A stretch of DNA of 53,807 bases from Synergistaceae bacterium UBA6101 (GCA_002428495.1 DIWR01000007.1:1-53807), one strand, 5' to 3'; numbered from the stretch's first letter, positions 1 through 8,774 are shown. The notes: generated by a model not told the origin, from the letters alone. A program made the numbers and translations.

Positions 1-196
1 AATAATGGGCAGCCTCCTACTCGATTGTTGCATCGTTATCGCCGCTTCTTGCCGGCGCTCAGAACGCTTTATTTGCGAGAAAAAACTTTCCTTCTGAAAA
101 CTTGCCTAAGTTTATGCCATGACTGATGGTCGAACTATTAACAAATCTTATATCTGAAATTCATAACATTACTCGATAAATACTGATATCTTTGGT

Positions 197-202
197 TATA
201 AT
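197..202 (+). promoter_or_regulatory. -10 box of putative promoter for the MFS gene
   Basis: A perfect TATAAT lies about 37 bases upstream of the preferred start of the first MFS gene. No good -35 hexamer is seen at 16-17 bases (GATAAA is the best). The rest of bases 1-220 shows no gene. Bases 29-60 loosely resemble the ends of the hairpin repeats at 32.2 and 53.8 kb, but the match is weak. Confidence 0.4.
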
Positions 203-238
203 GTTTAAGATTCGATCATTTTGTCTGGAGTGTTGATT

Positions 239-1486
239 TTGCGCGATAAAGAAGTTTCACTGCTCTCTCCTCTATTTATAAGACTTTTTATTCCATTTGG
301 CCTGGGATATTTTATATCGGTCCTGCTTGGCAGCGGCAACGCTATTATGTCCCCTATACTTGTGGAAACATTCTCGCTGTCTCCTTCTGATCTGGGGTTT
401 ATGACATCAATTTACCTCATCTCTTTTGGCGTGGCGCAGTTTCCTCTGGGTGTGCTGCTGGACCGTTTCGGGGCAAGGAAAACTTTGGCGCCCTTCATGC
501 TGTTTGCGGTAGCAGGCGCTTTGGTATTTGCGCTCTCTCAGAATATTGGCCACCTCATATTATCCAGGGCCCTTACCGGTATAGGCCTTTCTGGATGTCT
601 GATGGCTGCATTCAAAGCATATTCTGACTGGCTTCCCTCCGAACGCCTTCCTCTTGCCTTCAGTCTCGAATGCCTTACAGGCGGGATAGGGGGGGTGGTC
701 GCAACGAAACCGATCGGATATGCAATAAGTCTTTTCTCATGGAGATATACTTTTACATTTCTGGCATTCATTACGTTTCTGATATGCCTGTCCATATGGT
801 TCGTGACTCCAAGGGACGGACATGTTGTACCCGACCGTAAAATATCATTTGGCAAACAGCTCAAAGAGATGATCTCATTTTTCAGAGATCCGCGATTTTG
901 GTTCGTAGCCCCTGTAGTTGTAGCTGCACAGAGCGTGATGTTCGCATACCTTTACCTTTGGGTTGGTCCGTGGATGAGGGATGTTGCAATGATGGAGAGC
1001 GCCGAGTCAGGCACATTCATGATGTATGCCTTTACCGGAGCTGCTGCCGGGTATTTTCTGAACGGCATCCTTGCTGACCTTTTCATGAAAAAGGGTTGGC
1101 TTTCATGGGAAAAGATGTATTTATATTCCGGGGTTCTCTTAACACTGGTCCTTGCTTTCATTGCTATTGAAAACGGAAGGGCTTCAGCGATCCTCTGGGG
1201 GATCGTTATGTTCCTGTCCACTATGACCATGATCTCCTTTCCCCTTATGAGAAAGCTATATGTGAGCAGTGAAGTGGGGAGGGCACTTTCCCTTCTTAAT
1301 TTCACGATATTCCTCATGTCCTTCATATTCCAGTGGTTCATTGGCGTAGTCCTTGACTTTTACCCTGTTGTCGGTGGACGCTTTTCAGCACAGGGCTATC
1401 AGACAAGTCTTGCTGTTATTGTTGTCCTCAACATGGCTGCGGTTATCCACCTGTACTTTGAACTTAAAAAACGCCGTATAATATAA
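239..1486 (+). CDS. MFS transporter
   Basis: Integral inner-membrane carrier of the major facilitator superfamily with about 12 hydrophobic segments. The loop between segments 2 and 3 carries GVLLDRFGARKT, the family's typical GxLxDRxGxRR-like motif, and SRALTGIGLSGCLMAAFKAY follows in segment 4. The substrate cannot be read from sequence. The TTG at 239 is preferred as start because GGAG (227-230) sits 8 bases upstream. An in-frame TTG at 221 would give six more residues but overlaps this ribosome-binding site. The gene stands alone, 130 bases before the fumarase genes. Related organic-acid carriers of this superfamily sit near metabolic genes, so a carboxylate substrate is possible but only a guess. 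Confidence 0.85.
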   Translation: MRDKEVSLLSPLFIRLFIPFGLGYFISVLLGSGNAIMSPILVETFSLSPSDLGFMTSIYLISFGVAQFPLGVLLDRFGARKTLAPFMLFAVAGALVFALSQNIGHLILSRALTGIGLSGCLMAAFKAYSDWLPSERLPLAFSLECLTGGIGGVVATKPIGYAISLFSWRYTFTFLAFITFLICLSIWFVTPRDGHVVPDRKISFGKQLKEMISFFRDPRFWFVAPVVVAAQSVMFAYLYLWVGPWMRDVAMMESAESGTFMMYAFTGAAAGYFLNGILADLFMKKGWLSWEKMYLYSGVLLTLVLAFIAIENGRASAILWGIVMFLSTMTMISFPLMRKLYVSSEVGRALSLLNFTIFLMSFIFQWFIGVVLDFYPVVGGRFSAQGYQTSLAVIVVLNMAAVIHLYFELKKRRII

Positions 1487-1616
1487 TCAATTTTTTCATC
1501 AGGCCTGACAGGCATTCTTTTTCGCTCTCTCATCTGCATCCCGTTGTACGATCAAAAGCATGCGGAATTGAGGCGTATGTTCTGCTGTCTGACAGAAGTC
1601 ATAAAGGAGGAGTAAT

Positions 1617-2492
1617 ATGTCCGGAAGACATGAAATAGAAGCTTCTGAGATAACGGAAATGGTTTATGAACTATCACTTAAAGCAAACAGGATCCTGCCC
1701 GAAGGAATTAAAAAAATCATCAGGGACGCAAGGGACAGAGAGAAAATGCCTCTTGCAAAGCAGGCTTTCTCAGATATTCTTGAAAACGCGGATCTTGCTG
1801 AGGAAAAAAGAATGCCGATATGTCAGGACTGCGGGCTTGCTGTCGTCTTTGTTGATGTCGGACAGGATCTATGCGTAAAAGGCGGGAGCATTGAGGATGC
1901 TATAAACGAAGGGATACGAAGAGCCTATACAGAGGGTTACCTGCGTAAATCAGTCGTTAAAGACCCTCTCTTCAGAAGGGAAAACAGCGGAGACAACACA
2001 CCCGCTGTCATACACTGGAAAGTCTGCACAGGCGGTGACATCAGGTTAACAGTTAGCCCTAAGGGCATGGGCAGCGAAAATATGAGCAGGATATATATGC
2101 TTAAGCCTGCAGACGGTGCTGAGGGTGTGATCAAGTCCGTTGTAGAGACAGTAAAAATCGCAGGGCCCAATCCATGTCCGCCAATTGTCCTTGGTATCGG
2201 GATCGGGGGCAACTTTGAAACTGTCGCTCTTGCGGCAAAGCGGGCTCTTCTCAAACCGGAAGGTGTCAGGCATAACATCCCTGAGTATGCAGATATGGAA
2301 AGGGAGATATTAGTAAGGGTCAACGCGCTAGGTATAGGTCCGGGAGGATACGGCGGAGTGACGACCGCGCTTGATGCTCACATTGAGACACTGCCCACTC
2401 ATATAGCAGGGATGCCACTTGCTGTCAACATATGCTGCCACGCCCTGAGGCACGCTGAAGGAACGATAGAAGGGAGGCTCTCCAATGGTTAA
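1617..2492 (+). CDS. fumA: Fumarate hydratase class I, alpha subunit
   Basis: Large subunit of a two-subunit, oxygen-sensitive 4Fe-4S hydro-lyase, most likely interconverting fumarate and malate. The 291-residue protein matches the alpha (N-terminal) half of class I fumarases. PICQDCGLAVVF, GPNPCPPIVLG and VNICCHALRHAEG carry the conserved cysteines that normally hold the cluster. Glycine-rich GIGIGGNFETVALAAKRALL is also family-typical. The start has a strong AAGGAGGAG a few bases upstream. The gene overlaps the beta subunit by 8 bases, indicating translational coupling. L-tartrate dehydratase TtdA is a close homologue, so the substrate could differ, but fumarase is the more common function in anaerobes. 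TRAP transport genes follow downstream. Confidence 0.9.
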   Translation: MSGRHEIEASEITEMVYELSLKANRILPEGIKKIIRDARDREKMPLAKQAFSDILENADLAEEKRMPICQDCGLAVVFVDVGQDLCVKGGSIEDAINEGIRRAYTEGYLRKSVVKDPLFRRENSGDNTPAVIHWKVCTGGDIRLTVSPKGMGSENMSRIYMLKPADGAEGVIKSVVETVKIAGPNPCPPIVLGIGIGGNFETVALAAKRALLKPEGVRHNIPEYADMEREILVRVNALGIGPGGYGGVTTALDAHIETLPTHIAGMPLAVNICCHALRHAEGTIEGRLSNG

Positions 2493-3054
2493 ACACCTTA
2501 ACACTCCGCTGACTGAAGAGGATGTGATCGAACTCAGGGCAGGTGACATCGTATCCTTGTCAGGCAGCATTCTGATCGCGCGCGACGCAGCTCATAAAAG
2601 GCTTACAGAGAGCATCTCTTCTGGCGGAAAAGAGCCATTTCCTATCAAAGGCGAGATAATTTTCTATGCAGGGCCTGCGCCGACACCTCCAGGTGAAGTT
2701 ATCGGGCCGATAGGTCCGACAACGAGCGGGCGCATGGATCCCTACACCCCATTTCTTCTTGAGCGAGGGTTGAGAGGGATGATCGGAAAAGGTAAAAGGA
2801 ACAAAGAAGTCCTTGATGCGATAAAAAAGCATTGTGCAGTATATTTCGGAGCTACCGGAGGAACTGCGGTACTTCTGGCACGTTCAGTGATATCTGTCGA
2901 AAAGGTCGCATATGAAGATCTTGGACCTGAAGCAGTACTGCGCCTTGGCATAAAAGGGATGCCCCTGGTCGTGCTTGCGGATTGTTACGGAGGAGATATA
3001 TATGTATCAGGACCTGAAGAGACTGTAAAATTGGTTCAGAACAACAATGTATAA
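2485..3054 (+). CDS. fumB: Fumarate hydratase class I, beta subunit
   Basis: C-terminal-domain partner of the preceding subunit. Together they form the active class I hydratase. The 189-residue protein has the expected small-subunit length and carries IIFYAGPAPTPPGEVIGPIG, TTSGRMDPYTPFLLERG and the ATGGTAVLLARSV segment that recurs in fumarase and tartrate dehydratase beta chains. Its ATG lies inside the end of the alpha gene (8-base overlap), so the two are co-translated. Symbols differ between databases (fumA/fumB, ttdA/ttdB); the assignment to the family is secure, the exact substrate less so. Confidence 0.88.
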   Translation: MVKHLNTPLTEEDVIELRAGDIVSLSGSILIARDAAHKRLTESISSGGKEPFPIKGEIIFYAGPAPTPPGEVIGPIGPTTSGRMDPYTPFLLERGLRGMIGKGKRNKEVLDAIKKHCAVYFGATGGTAVLLARSVISVEKVAYEDLGPEAVLRLGIKGMPLVVLADCYGGDIYVSGPEETVKLVQNNNV

Positions 3055-3390
3055 TAAAATCAGAGACGCAAAATTATAAACTAGAGTTGTATTGTTGTGT
3101 AAAAACTAAATTTTTACACATTTAAATTATGTAATTATTTTAATCTAATATTTCATTAATCAATTTATACGGGGGCGATTGTAAAGAAAAATCTATATTA
3201 ACGTTTGATTGTAATGCTTTTACTGGTCCGTACCACTGAAATAAATAAAAAAACAATTTTTACCATTGTGTATATTAAACATGTTTGGTAAAATTGCGTA
3301 GCCGTGCTTGCAGAGAAAAATTTTTCCTTAATTTTATTAAATCACATTTAATCTTCAGGCGCGGAAAAATATTACGGAGGTGCTTTTTGT
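3055..3390. other. AT-rich intergenic regulatory region upstream of the TAXI receptor
   Basis: This 336-base AT-rich stretch holds no gene that I can support. It contains two clean inverted repeats. One has TGTGTAAAAA at 3096-3105 and TTTTTACACA at 3111-3120, a perfect 10-base pair of arms. The other has CAATTTTTACCA at 3254-3265 and TGGTAAAATTG at 3286-3296. The first lacks GC content for a normal terminator, so operator sites for a regulator of the downstream transporter are possible. A good ribosome-binding site (GGAGGTG) precedes the ATG at 3391. Confidence 0.5.
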
Positions 3391-4338
3391 ATGACAAAGA
3401 CAGCAAGATTCTTTATCGTAATGGCGATGGTCCTCGTATTCGCCGGAGCCGCATCAGCAGCAACATTCATCAACATCGGGACCGGATCCACAGGCGGAAC
3501 TTATTATCCGGTCGGCGCAGGTATGGCAAAAGTTTGGAACAGCGCTATCCCAGGAATGAAGGCAAATGCGCAGTCAACGGGCGGAACGGCACAGAACCTT
3601 GCTCTCCTTGGCAAGGGCGAAGCAGAAGTTATTTTTGCAGATGGTCTCTATTTCTTTGCATATGAGGGCAAGGGAACATTTGAAGGCAAGCCTATGAAGG
3701 AGCTTCGCGGACTTGTCCCCCTCTATGCTGAGCCTATCCACTTCCTCGTAGCAAAGGGCAGCAACATCAAATCGATCAAGGACCTTAAGGGAAAGAGAGT
3801 CTCTGTCGGAGCAGTGGGAAGCGGTACAGAAGTTACGGTCCGCACACTTCTTAAGGTCGCCGGGATTGACCCCGATAAGGACATCAGGGCGGAGAACCTC
3901 GGACTTTCTGACACAGCCGGAGCATTTGCTGACAAGAACATTGATGCCGCACTTACAGTTGGCGCTCTCGGCATCGCCGGAGTAGTTGAGATCACCACAC
4001 TTGGTACAGCAGAATTCCGTGACATCCCGGACGACATAGTCGCGAAGCTCGGCAAAGAGCTTCCCTACTACCTGCCCTTCGAGATCCCGGCAAACACCTA
4101 CAAAGACCAGACAAAGCCAGTAAAGGCTATGGCAAGTTGGAACGTTCTTATAACCACAGATAAACTTGGTGACGAAGACGCCTACAAAATGACAAAGGCC
4201 CTCTATGAGCACAAACAGGATATCCTCAACATTTCGACGAGACTTGCTTCCATGTCACCTGAGAACCTCAAGTACGTCCAGGTACCCCTTCACAAGGGTG
4301 CAGAGAAGTACTACAAGGAGATTGGTGCTGTTAAGTAA
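3391..4338 (+). CDS. TAXI-family TRAP transporter solute-binding protein
   Basis: Periplasmic receptor that captures a small organic acid and delivers it to the TRAP permease encoded next. A signal peptide is visible: short basic start, hydrophobic IVMAMVLVFAGAASAA, likely cleavage after ASA. The mature protein starts with the TAXI signature region FINIGTGSTGGTYYPVGAG and continues with NAQSTGGTAQNLALLGKGEA and a VGAVGSGTEVT segment, all typical of this family. Length (315 residues) is normal. The permease begins 77 bases downstream, so the two probably form one transcription unit. TAXI receptors are known to bind glutamate, 2-oxoglutarate or related dicarboxylates; the ligand here is unknown, though fumarase next door fits a dicarboxylate. 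Confidence 0.92.
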   Translation: MTKTARFFIVMAMVLVFAGAASAATFINIGTGSTGGTYYPVGAGMAKVWNSAIPGMKANAQSTGGTAQNLALLGKGEAEVIFADGLYFFAYEGKGTFEGKPMKELRGLVPLYAEPIHFLVAKGSNIKSIKDLKGKRVSVGAVGSGTEVTVRTLLKVAGIDPDKDIRAENLGLSDTAGAFADKNIDAALTVGALGIAGVVEITTLGTAEFRDIPDDIVAKLGKELPYYLPFEIPANTYKDQTKPVKAMASWNVLITTDKLGDEDAYKMTKALYEHKQDILNISTRLASMSPENLKYVQVPLHKGAEKYYKEIGAVK

Positions 4339-4415
4339 GCAAAGCGCAATATAGTTTTTCATAGTGGGGGCATTTGTGTGCCCCCACGGTATTTACCCAG
4401 CAGGAGGCATTTTTT

Positions 4416-6401
4416 ATGAACGATGAAATTATTAAAAACAATGGCGAAAAACACAGTATTCTGGATGATGTAGCCATTGATGAATCACAGGTAAATGAAC
4501 TGATAGAAAAATATGATGCTGAAAGCCGTTACAGAAGGCTGCCCGGCATCCAGGGCAAATTTATCACCGCGTGGCTTTGCTGTATGTCACTCTTCCATCT
4601 TTACACTGCTGGTATAGCGTCAATGCCTATAACGATACAGAGGGCAGTACACCTTACATTCGCAATAGTCGCAGTCTATATTCTTTTTCCGGCAAGAAGA
4701 AAAGGATCGAAAACATCTACTCCGATCTATGACTGGATACTTGCAGCCATAGCCGGTGGAGTTATTGGATACATAATATTCTTCTTCAACGAGATCGCCC
4801 GCCGTGGCGCAGAACCTCTTCCCCATGAGATCTGGCTTGGCATAGCGGCTATCATTCTAGTTCTGGAAGCCGGCCGCAGGGTCGTTGGGAACGTGCTTCC
4901 GTGCATGAGCCTGGTATTCCTTGCATATTGCTACTTCGGATATCTTGCTCCCGGTATGTTCCAGATAAGGGGATACTCTGTCAGCAGGATCATCCAGCAC
5001 ATGTACCTGACCCCGGAAGGCATATTCGGACTGGCTCTCGGAGTATCAGCCACATTCGTTATCGTCTTCATAATCTTCGGTGCATTCCTCTCGCGGAGCG
5101 GGGGAGCCAGATTCTTTAATGAGCTTGCACTTGCCATAGCAGGCGGCAAGCCCGGCGGTCCCGCCAAGGTCGCAGTAGTTGCATCCGGACTTCTTGGGAC
5201 GATCAACGGTTCTTCTGTCGCCAACGTTGCAACAACAGGTACATTCACGATCCCTCTTATGAAGAAGGTCGGATACCAGCCTCATTACGCGGGTGCCGTC
5301 GAAGCCTGTGCATCGACCGGTGGACAGCTCATGCCGCCTATTATGGGAGCAGGCGCGTTTATCATGAGCGAATTCCTTGGCATCTCTTACCTTTCCATTG
5401 CTGCAGCGGCAATAATCCCGGCGTTGGTCTACTACACGGCTATTTTTACAAACGTCCATGTCCGTGCCAGAAAACAGAAGCTCAAGGGACTTCCCAAGGA
5501 CCAGCTTCCTGTCTTCAGGGAGGTAATGAGGACTGATGGACACCTTCTGATTCCGGTCATAGTAATAGTAGCCACACTTTTGATGAAGTATACTCCGCTC
5601 CGCGCAGGATTCATAGGTGTTGTATCTGTAATAATCGTAAGCTCTCTGAAACAGAAGACCAGGATGAGCATCCTTGACATTATCAAAGCACTGGAAGAGG
5701 GAGCCAGAGGAGCCCTGGGAGTAGCTATGGCGTGTGCACTGGTAGGATTTATCGTAGGGACTTCTTCACTTACGTCGCTTGGTCTTACGATCTCGAATAA
5801 CATAATAGATATATCGGGAGGCAACCTTCTCCTGACTCTGATGATGGCTATGGTCGCATGCATAGTGCTTGGAATGGGACTTCCGACGACTGCCAACTAT
5901 ATTGTATGCAGCACTATCATTGCACCGGCGCTAATAGGCATGAATGTACTTCCGCTAGCCGCGCATCTCTTTGTCTTTTACTTCGGCATAATGGCCGACC
6001 TCACTCCGCCTGTATGTCTGGCTGCATTCACCGGTGCCGGCATAGCCGGAGCAAGTCCTGCCAAGACGGGTTTTACGGCCACAAAAATAGCGCTGACCTC
6101 CTATCTTATGCCGTATATGTTCGTATATAATCCGATGCTTTTGCTGCAGAATGTCATTCCTCATGAGCTCTTTATCCTTGTAGTTTCGGCTCTTCTGGGC
6201 GTTATAGTGCTTGCCGGCGCTCTTGAAGGATGGATGTTCCGTTTTATCAACAAATTTGAACGAGTTGTTCTTGGTATTTCTGCTCTGATCGCAATTCACC
6301 ACAACATGGCTCTTAGCCTTGGAGCTACAGTTGCGATTATAATTATGATGTTCTACCTTAAAAAGACATCAAAAATTGAAGAACTTGAACCTGCAGTCTA
6401 A
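4416..6401 (+). CDS. TRAP transporter permease, fused DctQ-DctM (4TM/12TM) type
   Basis: Inner-membrane sodium-coupled permease partnering the TAXI receptor upstream. The protein of 661 residues begins with a polar, predicted cytoplasmic stretch of about 50 residues. Four membrane segments corresponding to the small DctQ subunit follow, then a long DctM-like part with about 12 segments. Conserved DctM-type stretches include GLLGTINGSSVANVATTG, STGGQLMPPIMGAGAF, LGMGLPTTANYIV and DLTPPVCLAAFTGAGIAG. The ATG at 4416 is chosen because CAGGAGGC precedes it at a proper distance. An earlier in-frame ATG at 4374 lacks such a site. A strong terminator follows. TAXI systems commonly use this fused permease, so receptor plus this protein form a complete transporter. 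Confidence 0.92.
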   Translation: MNDEIIKNNGEKHSILDDVAIDESQVNELIEKYDAESRYRRLPGIQGKFITAWLCCMSLFHLYTAGIASMPITIQRAVHLTFAIVAVYILFPARRKGSKTSTPIYDWILAAIAGGVIGYIIFFFNEIARRGAEPLPHEIWLGIAAIILVLEAGRRVVGNVLPCMSLVFLAYCYFGYLAPGMFQIRGYSVSRIIQHMYLTPEGIFGLALGVSATFVIVFIIFGAFLSRSGGARFFNELALAIAGGKPGGPAKVAVVASGLLGTINGSSVANVATTGTFTIPLMKKVGYQPHYAGAVEACASTGGQLMPPIMGAGAFIMSEFLGISYLSIAAAAIIPALVYYTAIFTNVHVRARKQKLKGLPKDQLPVFREVMRTDGHLLIPVIVIVATLLMKYTPLRAGFIGVVSVIIVSSLKQKTRMSILDIIKALEEGARGALGVAMACALVGFIVGTSSLTSLGLTISNNIIDISGGNLLLTLMMAMVACIVLGMGLPTTANYIVCSTIIAPALIGMNVLPLAAHLFVFYFGIMADLTPPVCLAAFTGAGIAGASPAKTGFTATKIALTSYLMPYMFVYNPMLLLQNVIPHELFILVVSALLGVIVLAGALEGWMFRFINKFERVVLGISALIAIHHNMALSLGATVAIIIMMFYLKKTSKIEELEPAV

Positions 6402-6425
6402 GTAGTAAAATAACAGTAATCAAAA

Positions 6426-6460
6426 GCGCTCCCTGATTTGGATGGGAGCGCATTTTTATT
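6426..6460 (+). terminator. Intrinsic terminator after the TRAP genes
   Basis: GCGCTCCC (6426-6433) pairs perfectly with GGGAGCGC (6444-6451) across a 10-base loop and is followed by ATTTTTATT. It ends the TAXI receptor-permease unit. Confidence 0.9.
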
Positions 6461-6492
6461 GTATACTTGGCGTTAGAAACGGGGGGCGGTCT

Positions 6493-6986
6493 GTGAATCC
6501 AAATTACATGGTACTTTTTGCTGTTCTGGGCGGAAGCGCCACCGGTCATAAGTCAGGGTTCCCCGCAGGGGCACTGGTCGGCGGCCTTCTTGTTGGACTG
6601 GTCGTCAAGTCGGTCATACACATGGGGCTTGACCCTAAGATAGGTTGGCTCTCCTGGGTATTACAGGCTCTTGTCACCTATGTCCTTGTAAGGGGCAGCG
6701 ACTTCTCTTCCATTGCAGAAATACCAAGATATTTGCCTGCAGCTATCGCATACAGCTTATCCCTTCTCATCTTTACACTGGGTCTCGCATGGGTCTTCTC
6801 AAGGCTGTGCAAAATGGATTTTCTGACCTCTCTTTTTGCCACGACCCCGGGGGGCTTACATGGATAGCAATTGTCGCCGTTGACATCGGAGCAGACCCTG
6901 CTATCTCGATCCTTTTCAACATATGCAGGATAGTGACGATACTTATCGTAGTTCCGATAATTGCAGATATTATCGTCAGATATTGA
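6493..6986 (+). pseudogene. AbrB-family membrane protein, split by a -1 frameshift at a G6 run
   Basis: A hydrophobic protein of the AbrB/COG3180 family (single duplication-domain length). The first frame runs from GTG 6493 (GGGGGGCGG just upstream) through FPAGALVGGLLVGLVV and LFATTPGGL, then stops at 6867. The family normally continues past TPGGL with a segment about a polar helix and an Ala-Asp-Pro motif. Exactly this continuation (TWIAIVAVDIGADPAISILF) is in the -1 frame and runs to a stop at 6986. The junction CCGGGGGGC (6847-6855) contains G GGG GGC in phase, a possible slippery heptamer. A sequencing or assembly error in the G run, a true mutation, or programmed frameshifting are all possible. 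Function of the family is unclear (regulatory or transport). Confidence 0.7.
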
Positions 6987-7037
6987 TAAAATATATATGA
7001 TCCGCGCAAAGTGTGATCTTTCGGGAGAGGTAAGAGT

Positions 7038-7928
7038 ATGAATAACAAACAGTCCTTAATATGGTCCGTACTGTCAGCGTTCAGAAAAATAGTTACGGTC
7101 CTTCCTCATCAGGCAGCTGTGATGCTGGGTGGCTTTGTTGGTTCCCTTATACCGCTGTTTACACGAAACAAGCTAAAGGAATCAACGGACCGTTGTGCAA
7201 AGGTGCTGGCCATACCACACAAAGAGGCCTCCAGGATAGTAAAAGGAGCATATAGGAACTTTGGCAAATCGACCGCGGAGTTTATAAGGATCCCTGTTAT
7301 GGCTTGCAAACTTGATGAAGTAGTCACAGTATACGGGGAAGAAAACCTACGGGAGGCCTATGAAGCCCGAAAGGGAGTATTTGTGGTAACAGCTCACATC
7401 GGGAACTGGGAATACGCGGGAGCCTGGTGTGCGCAGCACGGATACCCGATGAACGGCCTGGGGACCGATCAAAGGGATGAGAGGATCACCGACCTGATAA
7501 TGGAATTAAGAAATGCCGGAGGAATGAAGGCGCTTGGCAAAGCGTCTGATCTAAAGGCTATGATAAAGGCGCTTCAGGCAGGGGAAATAATTGCTGTGCC
7601 TGTGGATCAGGATGCTAAAAAAGCTGGCATAGTTTCCCCGTTCCTTGGATACCCCGCAAGCACGCCGATCGGCATGGCAAAACTTGCTGACAAGCTTGGA
7701 TGTGCGGTCGTACCTGCATATTGCGTAAGATGGCTCGACACGCATAAGCTTGAACTGCACTTTCTTCCTGCCCTCAAAGGCAGGGACGGCAAACCTTATG
7801 GCAAAGATCTTCAGAGCAGCATAGACGACTGCAACGAGGTCATCTCGGAGTGGATAAGAAAATATCCTGATCAGTGGATGTGGATGTATCCAAGGTGGGA
7901 ATCTGTAGAGAGGGGTGATCTCGATTAA
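7038..7928 (+). CDS. LpxL/HtrB-family lysophospholipid or lipid A acyltransferase
   Basis: Membrane-associated acyltransferase of the LpxL/LpxM group, which adds secondary acyl chains to lipid A precursors using acyl-ACP. The catalytic H-x4-E pattern is seen in HIGNWEYAGAW near residue 117, followed by DQRDERI and a conserved VPVDQDAKKAGIVSPFLG segment near residue 190. An amphipathic or membrane N-terminus (residues 20-40) is present. The length of 296 residues is normal. ATG 7038 is supported by GGGAGAGGTAAG upstream. Its 3' end overlaps the next gene by 14 bases. Presence of this enzyme implies a diderm cell with lipid A-like molecules. Related enzymes of other lipid pathways cannot be excluded. 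Confidence 0.85.
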   Translation: MNNKQSLIWSVLSAFRKIVTVLPHQAAVMLGGFVGSLIPLFTRNKLKESTDRCAKVLAIPHKEASRIVKGAYRNFGKSTAEFIRIPVMACKLDEVVTVYGEENLREAYEARKGVFVVTAHIGNWEYAGAWCAQHGYPMNGLGTDQRDERITDLIMELRNAGGMKALGKASDLKAMIKALQAGEIIAVPVDQDAKKAGIVSPFLGYPASTPIGMAKLADKLGCAVVPAYCVRWLDTHKLELHFLPALKGRDGKPYGKDLQSSIDDCNEVISEWIRKYPDQWMWMYPRWESVERGDLD

Positions 7929-8343
7929 GTGCGGGATCGATCCGGGCCGCCATAAAATTGGGGTAGCATTTGCGGAAGGTGACAGGCTGCTTTTCTCTGC
8001 AATAATCCCTAAATTATCAGAGCAATTTTTATTCCTGTCGCTTAAAGATAAGAACTGGAAAGTTCTTGGTGTGTGGAAAAAAGAGGGAGATCTTAAGTTT
8101 TTGGAAGGCAAAATGCTTGAAAAGATCTGCCTTGGAAACGGCACCTCTTCTGAAGAATTGCATTATCTCCTGAGAGGGACCTGCGAGCTTGAGATAACAG
8201 ACGAACACGGCACCACTCTTAAAGGACGAGAGCTCTACTGGAAACTACATCCGCCAAAAGGACTGTGGAAGCTGATACCTATATCACTGAGAACTCCTCC
8301 CAGGGATATAGACGACCTTGCTGCATGGGCTATAATAAAATAA
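7915..8343 (+). CDS. Hypothetical protein with RuvC/YqgF-like (RNase H fold) ends
   Basis: A 142-residue protein I do not recognise as a named family. Its N-terminus CGIDPGRHKIGVAFAEGDRL closely resembles strand 1 and turn of RuvC/YqgF nuclease folds (acidic D after GI, then G-x-K-x-G). Its C-terminus DIDDLAAWAIIK resembles the last acidic motif of RuvC-type resolvases. The middle is charged, with no other recognisable motif. GTG 7915 is used as start, overlapping the acyltransferase end by 14 bases, so the two are translationally coupled. No partner in DNA processing lies nearby. It could be a degenerate or diverged nuclease; catalytic activity is not shown. Confidence 0.65.
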   Translation: MISIKCGIDPGRHKIGVAFAEGDRLLFSAIIPKLSEQFLFLSLKDKNWKVLGVWKKEGDLKFLEGKMLEKICLGNGTSSEELHYLLRGTCELEITDEHGTTLKGRELYWKLHPPKGLWKLIPISLRTPPRDIDDLAAWAIIK

Positions 8344-8380
8344 GTCCGGATGCTTTATGCAGCCCCCGGCCGGATAAATG

Positions 8381-8427
8381 AAAAACCCGCAGATCCTGTG
8401 TCTGATATACAGACACAATAGTGCGGG
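8381..8427 (-). terminator. Intrinsic terminator for the YerC-like gene
   Basis: On the minus strand CCCGCA pairs with TGCGGG around an inner TGTGTCTG/CAGACACA stem, followed by TTTTT (bases 8385-8381). It lies just past the stop of the minus-strand regulator gene and also separates it from the convergent gene ending at 8343. Confidence 0.85.
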
Positions 8428-8453
8428 CTGAATGTCATGAAGATACGTTTTTA

Positions 8454-8774
8454 TTATTTTTTCTTCTTCTTTTCTTCCTCTTTTTTGTTGCCCGACAGTT
8501 TTGCAAGGACATCCCTGTAACCGTCTGAGCCGTATTCAACAAATTTTTTGACCCTGCTTATCGTTGCAGTGCTGGCCCCCGTTGCCTGAACTATCTGAGG
8601 ATATGACATCCCCTTCAGCAGCAGGCTGGCTACCTGTAGTCTTTGTGCAAATGCTCTAATCTCTGAAAAAGTGGCGACATCCTCCAGGAAACGGTAGGCT
8701 TCCTCCCTGTCAGTAATTGCCACTATCGAGTCACAAAGCTGATCGGTAAACTCATCTTTCCACTCTAAAGCCAT
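8454..8774 (-). CDS. yerC: YerC/YecD family TrpR-like regulator
   Basis: Small helix-turn-helix protein of the YerC/YecD branch of the TrpR superfamily. The helices FLEDVATFSEIRAFAQRLQV and the DNA-recognition part YPQIVQATGASTATISRVKK are characteristic. The last dozen residues are almost all lysine and glutamate, an unusual low-complexity tail. ATG 8774 is preferred over 8780 because GGAGG sits 8 bases before it and only 2 bases before the other. The gene is monocistronic with its own promoter and terminator. Although TrpR-like, members of this branch lack proof of tryptophan binding; a link to the aro operon at 33 kb is only speculation. Confidence 0.88.
   Translation of the reverse strand: MALEWKDEFTDQLCDSIVAITDREEAYRFLEDVATFSEIRAFAQRLQVASLLLKGMSYPQIVQATGASTATISRVKKFVEYGSDGYRDVLAKLSGNKKEEEKKKKK

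Noticed and set aside
3574..4212. Long open frame (212 codons) opposite the TAXI receptor
   Set aside because: It is antisense to a clear gene, is cysteine-rich without pattern, and has no ribosome-binding site.
4374..4415. Upstream ATG for the TRAP permease
   Set aside because: No ribosome-binding site; AGGAGG directly precedes the ATG at 4416.
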